Part shown: positions 56,714 through 64,000 of the stretch, piece by piece | Position numbering within the stretch: position 1 is the stretch's first letter | Layout of the letters: every line of letters starts with the position of its first letter | Assembly: GCF_034372165.1 (NCBI RefSeq) | Contig: NZ_CP139698.1 | Span: 620,001 to 684,000 of the forward strand | Reading direction: 5' to 3' | Length of the DNA: 64,000 nt | Source: Christiangramia sp. OXR-203 | GTDB lineage: Bacteria > Bacteroidota > Bacteroidia > Flavobacteriales > Flavobacteriaceae | Notes under the pieces: generated by a model | Told to the model about the DNA's origin: nothing | What the model saw: only the letters and a program-made list of their open reading frames with translations | The model's database searches: none | Position numbers and translations under genes: made by a program

Positions 56714-57640
56714 ATGAAAGTTACCATAGTAGGAGCAGGTGCAGTTGGTGCCAGTTGTGCAGAATACGTAGCCATAAAAAATTTCGCTTCAGAAGTAGTA
56801 TTGCTTGATATCAAAGAGGGATACGCTGAGGGAAAAGCAATGGATCTAATGCAAACGGCGACACTAAACGGTTTCGATACCAAGATTAGTGGCAGCACAA
56901 ATGATTATTCTAAGACAGCAAACAGTGATATCGCGGTAATTACCAGTGGTATTCCTCGTAAGCCGGGAATGACAAGAGAAGAGTTGATCGGGATCAATGC
57001 AGGAATTGTAAAAGAAGTATCTGCGAATTTGATTAAACATTCTCCAGATGTAACTCTAATCGTGGTTAGTAATCCAATGGATACCATGACTTACCTGGTT
57101 CATAAAACTACGGGACTACCTAAAAATAAAATTATTGGAATGGGGGGAGCATTAGACAGCGCTCGCTTTAAATTCAGATTAAGTGAGGCTCTTGAATGCC
57201 CACCATCAGATGTTGATGGTATGGTGATTGGCGGACATAGTGATACTGGAATGGTGCCGTTAACTCGTTTGGCTACAAGAAATTCTGTACCTGTATCGGC
57301 GTTTCTAAATACAGATCGTCTTGATCAGGTTTCAGAAGATACAAAGGTTGGTGGAGCTACCTTAACTAAACTTCTTGGAACCAGCGCATGGTATGCGCCT
57401 GGAGCAGCAGTTTCTGGTCTTGTACAGGCGATTGCTTGTGACCAGAAAAAAATGTTCCCGTGTTCGGCTTTACTGGAAGGTGAGTTTGGATTAAATGATC
57501 TTTGTATTGGAGTGCCTGTTATTTTAGGTAAGAACGGTATTGAAAAAATCGTTGAGATCGAGCTGAACGATGCTGAGAAAAACAAAATGAAAGAAAGTGC
57601 CGAAGGTGTAAAAAAGACCAACGGATTGCTAGACGTTTAA
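56714..57640 (+). CDS. mdh: Malate dehydrogenase (LDH-type)
   Basis: 308-aa NAD-dependent TCA enzyme oxidising malate to oxaloacetate. Rossmann motif VTIVGAGAVGASCAEYVA, LLDIKEGYAEGKAMDL, substrate loop SGIPRKPGMTREELIGINAG with Arg in the specificity position (malate rather than lactate), VVSNPMDTMTYL and the catalytic His in VIGGHSDTGMVPL. Single gene with its own terminator. Confidence 0.95.
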   Translation: MKVTIVGAGAVGASCAEYVAIKNFASEVVLLDIKEGYAEGKAMDLMQTATLNGFDTKISGSTNDYSKTANSDIAVITSGIPRKPGMTREELIGINAGIVKEVSANLIKHSPDVTLIVVSNPMDTMTYLVHKTTGLPKNKIIGMGGALDSARFKFRLSEALECPPSDVDGMVIGGHSDTGMVPLTRLATRNSVPVSAFLNTDRLDQVSEDTKVGGATLTKLLGTSAWYAPGAAVSGLVQAIACDQKKMFPCSALLEGEFGLNDLCIGVPVILGKNGIEKIVEIELNDAEKNKMKESAEGVKKTNGLLDV

Positions 57641-57670
57641 GTCTATATTAAACTTTCCCGACTTTACTCT

Positions 57671-57696
57671 AAAGCCACATTCTATGTGGCTTTTTT
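57671..57696 (+). terminator. Terminator after mdh
   Basis: AAAGCCACA / TGTGGCTTT stem with a TTCTA loop, then a T-run. Confidence 0.88.
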
Positions 57697-57733
57697 GATG
57701 CTTTTAAAAGTTAAAATTATCCAAAAAAAAATA

Positions 57734-57764
57734 TTGGGATTTGAATTATGAAGTCCTATATTTG
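57734..57764 (+). promoter_or_regulatory. Promoter for secDF
   Basis: TTG (57734-57736), 20 bases, TATATTTG (57757-57764): best match in the window to the Bacteroidota consensus. About 43 bases to the ATG. Confidence 0.65.
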
Positions 57765-57807
57765 TCCGTTTTTAAAATAGACCTAATAATCAATAATTTG
57801 AGGAATA

Positions 57808-60800
57808 ATGCAGAATAAAGGACTGATTAAAGTTTTTGCAATTTTGTTTGGGCTGGTATGTCTATATCAGTTGTCATTTACTTTTTTGACAAACAACGTT
57901 GAGAGTGATGCGGAGGAATTTGCCATGCAGAAGGTTGGCGAGGATGTAGAAAACTACTCAGAACTTCGTGACCAGGCAGAAGCAAGGTATCTTGATTCTA
58001 TTGGAGATAATGAAATTATCGCCGGGATCACTTACGACTCAGCAAAAGACAAAGAACTGAACAAAGGATTGGACCTTAAAGGTGGTATCAACGTAATTCT
58101 TCAAATTTCAGTTAGAGATATTTTAAGCGGATTGGCGAATGATTCTCAGGATCCGACTTTTAGAAAGGCGATCGCTGAAGCAGATAAAGCTCAAACCGAC
58201 AGCCAGGAGAACTATGTAGATCTTTTCTTCGAGGCTTTCAATAACATTCCTAATGCTAAGCTTGCATCTCCAGATGTATTTGCTAACAAAGCATTAAGTA
58301 GTGAGATCAACTTCAACATGAGCAATGAAGAAGTTGAACCAATTATCAGACAGAAAATTGACGAATCTATTACGTCGGCTTTTGAAGTACTTAGAAAGCG
58401 TATCGATAAGTTTGGTGTAACTCAGCCAAACATTCAGCGTTTAGGGAATTCAGGAAGAATTCTTGTTGAATTGCCAGGTGCTAAAGATATCAGCAGGGTG
58501 AAGAATTTACTTCAGTCTACTGCACAACTTGAATTCTGGCATACTTACAAAAGCAACGAGCTAGGTGGGTTCCTGGTTCAGGCGAACAATCGTCTTGCTG
58601 AAATGAAAAAGTCTGAGGAAGTTACTTCCGAAGAAGAAATAGATTCAGCAGCAACTTCAGGTGACAATGAGATCGATGATCTACTTGCCGATGCTGAAGA
58701 CAGTACAAGTGTTGAAACTGGAAACAATCCGTTGTTTGACCTAATGGCTTCTCCAGGTTTTCAAGGCGGGCCGGTTCTTGCAAACTTCAATGTTCAGGAT
58801 ACTGCGCAGGTAATGGATTACCTTCAAATGCCTCAAGTAAGATCCTTACTTCCTTCAGAAATGCGTTATGCTAAATTTGTATGGGGTGTTGCAGATGAAG
58901 ACACAGAGACTGCTGCATTATATGCATTAAAAGGTAACCGTAACATGGAGCCACCACTTAGTGGAGGTGTGATTACAGATGCACAACAAACTTACGATCA
59001 GTTAGGTCGTATTGCGGTGAGTATGCAAATGGATGGAACCGGAGCTAAGATCTGGGAAACCATGACAGGAAAAGCTTCTGCGGAACAAAGCCAGATCGCG
59101 ATCGTTCTTGATAACATCGTATATTCTGCACCAGGTGTTTCTACCGGAGCTATTGCTGGAGGTAGAAGTGAAATTACTGGTGATTTCACAATTACTGAAG
59201 GGCAGGATTTAGCGAACGTACTTAGAGCAGGTAAACTTCCAGCTTCAGCAGATATTATTCAAAGTGAAGTTGTAGGACCATCTCTTGGTCAGGAAGCTAT
59301 CGATAGTGGTATCATGTCATTTGGTATCGCACTTATTCTGGTATTATTATGGATGATCCTTTACTACGGTAAAGCGGGAGTTTATGCAGATATCGCTTTG
59401 ATCGTGAACATCTTGTTCATCTTTGGTATACTTGCAGGTCTTGGAGCAGTATTAACACTACCTGGAATTGCCGGTATCGTATTGACCATAGGTATGTCTG
59501 TAGATGCGAACGTACTTATTTTTGAGCGTATCAAGGAAGAACTTGCCAAAGGTAAGGCTCAGAAAGAAGCAATAGCAGATGGATTTAAGAATGCATTGTC
59601 TTCTATTCTGGATGCCAATATTACTACAGGTTTAACCGGTCTTATCCTATTCTTATTAGGAACAGGTCCTATTAAAGGTTTTGCTACAACCTTATTAATT
59701 GGTATTGCTACTTCTTTATTTACAGCAATCTTTATTACCAGATTATTTATTGACGGATATGGAACCAGAGGGAAGTCTTTAGATTTCTCAACTTCTATAA
59801 CTAAGAATTTGTTTACTAACATGAATATCGACTTTCTTAAGAAAAGAAAGATCGCATATATCGTTTCAGGAATATTTATTGTTCTCAGTTTAGGTTCTTT
59901 ACTAACACAGGGACTTAACGAAGGTGTAGATTTTGTTGGAGGTAGAACTTATACAGTAAGATTTGCTGATGATGTAAATCCAACTGCCGTAGAGAAGGAT
60001 CTTACTGAAGTATTTGGAAGTGCAGAAGCTAAAACTTTTGGTCCGGATAATCAATTAAAGATCACCACCAAGTATAAGGTTGACGAAGAAGGTGCTCAGG
60101 TTGATGAAGAGATTCAGAGATCTTTGTTTGATGCACTTGGATCATACCTTCCAGCTGACATTTCCTATGAAGAATTTGTTGATGGAGCTGATGATAAGCA
60201 AGTTGGTGTTATGCAGTCTATGAAAGTAGGGGCTACCATTGCAGATGATATTAAGAACGCTTCATTCTGGGCAGTATTAGGATCGTTAATCGTGGTATTC
60301 CTTTATATTTTATTGCGTTTTAGAAAATGGCAATTTAGTTTAGGAGCTGTGGCTGCGGTATTCCACGATGTGTTGGTAGTATTGGGTATCTTCTCTTTAC
60401 TATACAAGGTGATGCCATTTAACATGGAAATAGATCAGGCGTTTATAGCGGCGATCTTGACGGTTATTGGTTACTCTCTGAATGATACGGTGGTTGTGTT
60501 CGATAGAATTCGTGAATTCGTGAACGAGCATTCTACATGGCCATTAGGAAAGACGGTAAATGCAGCGCTTAACAGTACTTTGAGTAGAACCTTAAACACC
60601 TCCCTTACTACCTTGGTAGTGCTTCTTGCTATCTTTATTTTTGGAGGGGAAAGTATTAGAGGATTTATGTTCGCATTGATTATTGGTGTAATCGTAGGTA
60701 CTTATTCTTCGCTATTTATAGCTACTCCGGTAATGTTTGATAGTGTAAAAAAGAAAGCCTCTTTAGAATCTAAGAAAGAACCGGTTACTGAAGAAGCTAC

Positions 60801-60810
60801 TACAGTTTAG
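57808..60810 (+). CDS. secDF: Protein translocase subunits SecD-SecF fusion
   Basis: 1000-aa fused SecD and SecF, using the proton gradient to pull proteins across the inner membrane after SecYEG. SecD part: one N-terminal helix, KGLDLKGGINVILQISVRDI, two P1-type periplasmic segments with DISRVKNLLQSTAQLEFW, helices with IGMSVDANVLIFERIKEELA near residue 570 and 'GTGPIKGFATTLLIGI'. SecF part from about residue 670: LNEGVDFVGGRTYTVRF, GYSLNDTVVVFDRIREFV, LNTSLTTLVVLLAIFIFGGE. The acidic linker at about residues 270-310 is a lineage-type insert. Single gene. Confidence 0.95.
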   Translation: MQNKGLIKVFAILFGLVCLYQLSFTFLTNNVESDAEEFAMQKVGEDVENYSELRDQAEARYLDSIGDNEIIAGITYDSAKDKELNKGLDLKGGINVILQISVRDILSGLANDSQDPTFRKAIAEADKAQTDSQENYVDLFFEAFNNIPNAKLASPDVFANKALSSEINFNMSNEEVEPIIRQKIDESITSAFEVLRKRIDKFGVTQPNIQRLGNSGRILVELPGAKDISRVKNLLQSTAQLEFWHTYKSNELGGFLVQANNRLAEMKKSEEVTSEEEIDSAATSGDNEIDDLLADAEDSTSVETGNNPLFDLMASPGFQGGPVLANFNVQDTAQVMDYLQMPQVRSLLPSEMRYAKFVWGVADEDTETAALYALKGNRNMEPPLSGGVITDAQQTYDQLGRIAVSMQMDGTGAKIWETMTGKASAEQSQIAIVLDNIVYSAPGVSTGAIAGGRSEITGDFTITEGQDLANVLRAGKLPASADIIQSEVVGPSLGQEAIDSGIMSFGIALILVLLWMILYYGKAGVYADIALIVNILFIFGILAGLGAVLTLPGIAGIVLTIGMSVDANVLIFERIKEELAKGKAQKEAIADGFKNALSSILDANITTGLTGLILFLLGTGPIKGFATTLLIGIATSLFTAIFITRLFIDGYGTRGKSLDFSTSITKNLFTNMNIDFLKKRKIAYIVSGIFIVLSLGSLLTQGLNEGVDFVGGRTYTVRFADDVNPTAVEKDLTEVFGSAEAKTFGPDNQLKITTKYKVDEEGAQVDEEIQRSLFDALGSYLPADISYEEFVDGADDKQVGVMQSMKVGATIADDIKNASFWAVLGSLIVVFLYILLRFRKWQFSLGAVAAVFHDVLVVLGIFSLLYKVMPFNMEIDQAFIAAILTVIGYSLNDTVVVFDRIREFVNEHSTWPLGKTVNAALNSTLSRTLNTSLTTLVVLLAIFIFGGESIRGFMFALIIGVIVGTYSSLFIATPVMFDSVKKKASLESKKEPVTEEATTV

Positions 60811-60830
60811 AACTAACCGAATATATATCG

Positions 60831-60861
60831 AAAAAGGCTTCCAATGTGGAAGCCTTTTTTT
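60831..60861 (+). terminator. Terminator after secDF
   Basis: Stem AAAAGGCTTCC / GGAAGCCTTTT, loop AATGT, then TTT. Confidence 0.88.
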
Positions 60862-61246
60862 ATGCTGATTCATTGCTGAATTTTTTTATGCTAGATCATT
60901 GCTGAATCATTACTGAATTTTTTTAGTCTAGAATCACTTCTGAAGGCGAGCTTCAAACTTTCTTCTGAATCGCTAAGGAGAATTGAGATTTTGACTACGT
61001 TATAAGGTAGCCGATAGTTTTGAATATCCTTCTAATAACGTTTTATGCCTTCATTGCGAACGGAGCGTACTATTCTGATTTTGCTGGAAATGTATGAATA
61101 CCAACATCACTTACGAAGATTTTGGGAGAAGCTTATCTGTTGACTTTGTAATAATTCGTAAAGTTAGATTAGTTGCATTCTTTAAAGCTGGTTGCTACCT
61201 TCTATTCAAGGTGGTAGTTTGCCTTCCTTTTCAGCGATAAAATTTT
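60862..61246. other. Gene-free region between secDF and a small membrane gene
   Basis: No convincing gene, tRNA or RNA family. It starts with an imperfect direct repeat (listed separately). Further on are a GCGAACGGAGCG-containing segment (about 61054-61065) that looks like part of a degenerate dispersed palindrome, and a weak inverted repeat CTACC/GGTAG at 61195-61217. Otherwise AT-rich sequence without visible signal. Confidence 0.6.
60871..60936 (+). repeat. Imperfect direct repeat, about 28 bases, two copies plus fragment
   Basis: CATTGCTGAATTTTTTTA (60871-60888) recurs as CATTACTGAATTTTTTTA (60908-60925), with both continuing into a TAGA-(A)TCA tail; a truncated copy CATTGCTGAAT is at 60897-60907. 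Confidence 0.7.
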
Positions 61247-61567
61247 TCAGGTATAGTCAATTAGAAAATTTATGACAATAGTCATAATACCCACAATGAT
61301 GGCTAGTCTTTTACATTTGAAGGAGTAAAGAAGCAACACCACTATCAAACCTGAAATATTGGTCAGTACATTTTTGAGAATAGGAGCGTTAAATTCTGCC
61401 TTTAATTCTTGGTCGATTAAAGGATTGTCAAGGTTTATATTGTTCCCTAGGACTTCGGCAAGTGATACTATGATTAGAACAATTATTGAACTGATTACAA
61501 TTAAAAAGATCAATTTGATTGCTTTTCTGTCATTCACTCCAGAATTCGTATTTGAAGACGCATCCAT
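61247..61567 (-). CDS. Hypothetical membrane protein, 106 aa
   Basis: Polar N-terminus followed by three hydrophobic segments (about residues 17-38, 67-84 and 88-103; LIFLIVISSIIVLIIVSLAE is the first). No recognised family. It lies 62 bases downstream of the DUF192 lipoprotein gene on the same strand. The only support is topology and size; confidence is moderate because the region next to it is degenerate. Confidence 0.5.
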   Translation of the reverse strand: MDASSNTNSGVNDRKAIKLIFLIVISSIIVLIIVSLAEVLGNNINLDNPLIDQELKAEFNAPILKNVLTNISGLIVVLLLYSFKCKRLAIIVGIMTIVINFLIDYT

Positions 61568-61629
61568 TTTAGAGAAATTCTTTCGTTACGCGTCACTGCT
61601 CAGAAGCAATGAATAAATATTAGAAATCA

Positions 61630-62127
61630 CTAGTCTCTAACTACACTAAACGTACTTTGTGAAGTAACTCCCCACTCATCGGCAAGACCGGCATTGATCT
61701 CTAGAACAAATTGTGCTGGTCCATCTGAAGGTAAATTAGTTTCATCACGCGGAGTCGCGTTCTTTTGTATACTCACTAGAGTACTGTCTTTGTTGTAATA
61801 GAGAATGTCCAGAGGTATATAAGTGTTTTTCATATAGAAGTTCCTTATACGCTCGCTATCATATACAAATAACATTCCCTGGTCGTTTCCCAGGCTTTCA
61901 CGGTGCATCAGTCCCTTTTGCTTTTCATAATCAGTTTCTGCAAGTTCTACATCAATCTTTCGGAGCGTGTCACCATTAGAATGAATTAAGTACACTTCCG
62001 CTTCCTTATTAAATACTATAGGATCGGTTTCAATAGATTCTTCTTTTTCCGTAGAATGATCGCAGGAAACAAAACTAAAGCCAAGTGCCATAACTAGTAT
62101 TCCAATACGAAAGAAGCCTTTTTCCAT
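61630..62127 (-). CDS. DUF192 family lipoprotein
   Basis: 165 aa with lipobox (GFSFVSC, Cys22). The DUF192 core is visible: VELAETDYEKQKGLMHRESL, GMLFVYDSERIRNFYMKNTY, IPLDILYYNKDSTLVSIQKN, and APAQFVLEI-like GPAQFVLEINAGLADEWGV. Function unknown; members are often exported. Starts three bases after the lgt stop codon, so part of the cysS-yidD-lgt transcript. Confidence 0.85.
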   Translation of the reverse strand: MEKGFFRIGILVMALGFSFVSCDHSTEKEESIETDPIVFNKEAEVYLIHSNGDTLRKIDVELAETDYEKQKGLMHRESLGNDQGMLFVYDSERIRNFYMKNTYIPLDILYYNKDSTLVSIQKNATPRDETNLPSDGPAQFVLEINAGLADEWGVTSQSTFSVVRD

Positions 62128-62130
62128 GAT

Positions 62131-62943
62131 CTATTTCTTGACTGGACGATACATAAAGTAAAGCCCCGCGATTACGAATGGAATACTTAACCATTGCCCT
62201 GTATTTAATAGCCAGTTTGCGCGTTCACCTACTTGCGGTTCTTTAACGAACTCTACAAAGAATCTTACCGTCCATAGTAATACCAGGAAGAGTCCGAAAA
62301 TGTAACCTAGCTTTAATCGCTTTTCAGTTTTCCAGTAAATGAACCAGAGAAGTAGAAATATAAGCAAGTAACAGCCAGATTCATAAAGTTGGGCAGGATG
62401 TCTCGCGAAATCCTCGCCTAATTTTTCAAATACGACTCCGTAATCTGTACCGGTTGGTTTTCCTATAATTTCAGAATTGATAAAGTTTCCAATTCTAACA
62501 AAGATAGCTCCACTGGCCACCGGAATTACGATCCTGTCCAGGATCCATAAAACTGGTTTCTGAAGTACTCTTTTAGCATATAGATACATGGCCACTATAA
62601 TTCCTATGGCAGCTCCATGACTCGCAAGTCCTCTAAATCCTGTAAATTGAAATTCTGGTTCAAATCTTACCGGCAAGAAAATTTCCAGCGGGTTATTTTG
62701 AAAATACTCCCAGTCGTAGAACAAAACATGTCCTAATCTGGCACCTATTAAAGTTGCTAATACTGTATAGATAAATAAGGAATCCAGTTTCTCTATGTCT
62801 ATTCCTTCACGTACATAGATCTTTTTCATGATGTACCAGCCAAGAGTAAACGCGATGATAAACATTACACTATAGTAGTGCAGATTGAAAAAGCCTAGAT
62901 CCAATCCTTCTGATGGATTCCAGTGTATAGCATTAAGTAACAT
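62131..62943 (-). CDS. lgt: Prolipoprotein diacylglyceryl transferase
   Basis: 270-aa inner-membrane enzyme that adds diacylglycerol to the lipobox Cys of prolipoproteins, the first step of lipoprotein maturation. Family motifs: ARLGHVLFYDWEYF, GFRGLASHGAAIGI (catalytic His region), RIGNFINSEIIGKPTG (essential Arg-Asn), and RHPAQLYESG. About seven helices. It is relevant to the many lipoproteins in this window (GldB, PPase, dacB). Followed three bases later by the DUF192 gene. Confidence 0.95.
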   Translation of the reverse strand: MLLNAIHWNPSEGLDLGFFNLHYYSVMFIIAFTLGWYIMKKIYVREGIDIEKLDSLFIYTVLATLIGARLGHVLFYDWEYFQNNPLEIFLPVRFEPEFQFTGFRGLASHGAAIGIIVAMYLYAKRVLQKPVLWILDRIVIPVASGAIFVRIGNFINSEIIGKPTGTDYGVVFEKLGEDFARHPAQLYESGCYLLIFLLLWFIYWKTEKRLKLGYIFGLFLVLLWTVRFFVEFVKEPQVGERANWLLNTGQWLSIPFVIAGLYFMYRPVKK

Positions 62944-62987
62944 AGAGATTAATTTGAATAGCGGTAAATATACATATTTGAAGATTC

Positions 62988-63236
62988 TTAACCTTCTTTC
63001 GAGTCCGATTTTGGCGGTACGGGATCATAACCATGACCACCCCATGGATTGCAGCTAAAGATTCTTTTAATAGCTAACCAACCTCCATATACTGGTCCGT
63101 GAACTTCTATGGCTTTAACAGCATAGCTCGAACATGAAGGTGTGTATCTACAGGTAGCCGGAGTAAGTGGAGAAATGACAGCCTTGTAGAATCTGACCAG
63201 TGCGATCAAAAATGCAGACAAAGCTTCGCGTAACAT
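62988..63236 (-). CDS. yidD: Membrane protein insertion efficiency factor YidD
   Basis: 82 aa with the YidD signature [20 protein letters not shown] followed by [20 protein letters not shown], including the conserved Cys cluster. It assists insertion via YidC. Start ATG 63236 lies one base after the cysS stop codon; lgt starts 44 bases downstream. Confidence 0.93.
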   Translation of the reverse strand: MLREALSAFLIALVRFYKAVISPLTPATCRYTPSCSSYAVKAIEVHGPVYGGWLAIKRIFSCNPWGGHGYDPVPPKSDSKEG

Positions 63237-63237
63237 T

Positions 63238-64000
63238 TTAATTTAAACTAAATGTTGTTCCTTCTTTTCCATCCTTCAGCTGAATACCCATCTCCAATAA
63301 CTGATCCCTGATCTGGTCGCTCAAGGCAAAATTCTTATTTGCGCGTGCTTCAGCTCTCAGTTGGATCAGTAATTCGATCGTGCCACTCAGCTTATCGCCA
63401 TCTGTTTCAGCTTCAGAATTCATTTCGCTTAAGCCTAGAATATCAAACATAAAGGCCTTCATTGTGTCCTTCAATTCCTTCCTGTCTTCCGAAGTAATAC
63501 TTACAGAACCTTCCTTAATATTATTGATGATCTTAACTACATCAAAGAGTTTAGCGATGACGATCGGACTATTGAAGTCATCATTCATAGCATCATAGCA
63601 GGATTGTTTCCACGATGAAAGATCAAAATCAGTTTTATCTGAAGTTTGAATTTCATCAAGACTGTTATATGCATCCATCAGCCTATTGAAACCTTTTTCA
63701 CTACCCATAAGTGCATCACTACTAAAATCGAGGATGCTGCGATAATGAGCCTGAAGAATAAAAAATCGAACCACATTAGGGCTGAACGCTTTTTTAAGCA
63801 CATCGTTATTTCCACTAAAAATTTGTTCTGGTAGAATAAAATTACCCGTGCTTTTTGCCATTTTCTTCCCGTTAAGGGTCAGCATATTGGCGTGTAGCCA
63901 GTAATTTACCGGAGACTTACCGCTGGCAGCTTCTCCCTGAGCGATCTCACATTCATGATGTGGAAATTTTAAATCCATACCGCCACCATGAATATCAAAT
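63238..64000 (-). CDS. cysS: Cysteinyl-tRNA synthetase, 3' part
   Basis: Class I synthetase charging tRNA-Cys; the 5' part is beyond the window. The visible frame (about 254 codons to the edge) contains [20 protein letters not shown] (zinc/active-site region), the KMSKS loop as [13 protein letters not shown], then the helical DALR-type C-terminus ending in [19 protein letters not shown]. It is followed by yidD one base away. Confidence 0.95.
   Translation of the reverse strand, partial: FDIHGGGMDLKFPHHECEIAQGEAASGKSPVNYWLHANMLTLNGKKMAKSTGNFILPEQIFSGNNDVLKKAFSPNVVRFFILQAHYRSILDFSSDALMGSEKGFNRLMDAYNSLDEIQTSDKTDFDLSSWKQSCYDAMNDDFNSPIVIAKLFDVVKIINNIKEGSVSITSEDRKELKDTMKAFMFDILGLSEMNSEAETDGDKLSGTIELLIQLRAEARANKNFALSDQIRDQLLEMGIQLKDGKEGTTFSLN

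Noticed and set aside
61040-61080. Possible dispersed palindromic element around GCGAACGGAGCG
   Set aside because: One imperfect copy only in this window; no clear inverted arms.

Overview
The window is a stretch of core chromosome from a member of the Bacteroidota, almost certainly a marine-type Flavobacteriaceae. The protein sequences look most like Gramella/Christiangramia, but that genus call is recollection, not a search. Supporting signs are gldB and gldC gliding genes, Bacteroidota-type promoters (TAnnTTTG at -7, TTG near -33), few Shine-Dalgarno sites, AT-rich intergenic DNA, an elongated FtsZ, a MraY with a large inserted loop, a SecD-SecF fusion, and several TTG/GTG starts. I see no prophage, transposase, CRISPR array, rRNA or tRNA.

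Layout. 1-900: two outer-membrane barrel proteins, the first cut by the window edge. 1.0-5.6 kb: enolase, glycogen synthase and citrate synthase. 5.7-7.5 kb: two guanidino-group-modifying enzymes in tandem. 7.5-12 kb, mostly minus strand: a BCCT-type transporter broken by a frameshift, an NAD(P)-binding DUF2867 protein, a MarC-family protein and small unknowns. 12-16.2 kb: argS, ffh, folD. 16.2-19 kb, minus: DUF1232, AI-2E family, VOC and RluF-type proteins. 19.1-21.5 kb: ECF sigma factor, probable anti-sigma factor and outer-membrane protein, behind an ECF-like promoter. 21.6-25.1 kb: dnaG, a LuxR-type response regulator and nadE. 25.2-26.9 kb: gldB, gldC and a small CxxC protein. 26.9-29 kb, minus: lipoprotein, engB, alpha/beta hydrolase.

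29.2-44.8 kb is a complete, tightly packed division and cell-wall (dcw) cluster: mraZ-rsmH-ftsL-ftsI-murE-mraY-murD-ftsW-murG-murC-ftsQ-ftsA-ftsZ, ending at a strong terminator. Its promoter carries GTGGTA repeats at 10-bp spacing (a likely MraZ operator) and a perfect 20-bp palindrome.

44.8-50.1 kb, minus: a probable operon of envelope functions read as PBP4-type dacB, LD-carboxypeptidase, HerA-like ATPase, lipoprotein, lipoprotein-type pyrophosphatase and a small membrane protein. 50.2-60.8 kb: queE, DUF2911, asnB, gyrB, a DUF6588-like protein, mdh and secDF, mostly single genes with their own terminators. 60.9-64 kb: a 436-bp gene-free gap, then on the minus strand cysS (partial)-yidD-lgt-DUF192 and a small membrane protein.

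I do not see an undescribed multi-gene system. The points most worth checking are the mraZ promoter architecture, a response regulator with Glu at the phospho-acceptor site, a primase lacking all four zinc ligands, the frameshifted BCCT transporter, a membrane-anchored inorganic pyrophosphatase, and the sigma/anti-sigma/outer-membrane cassette.
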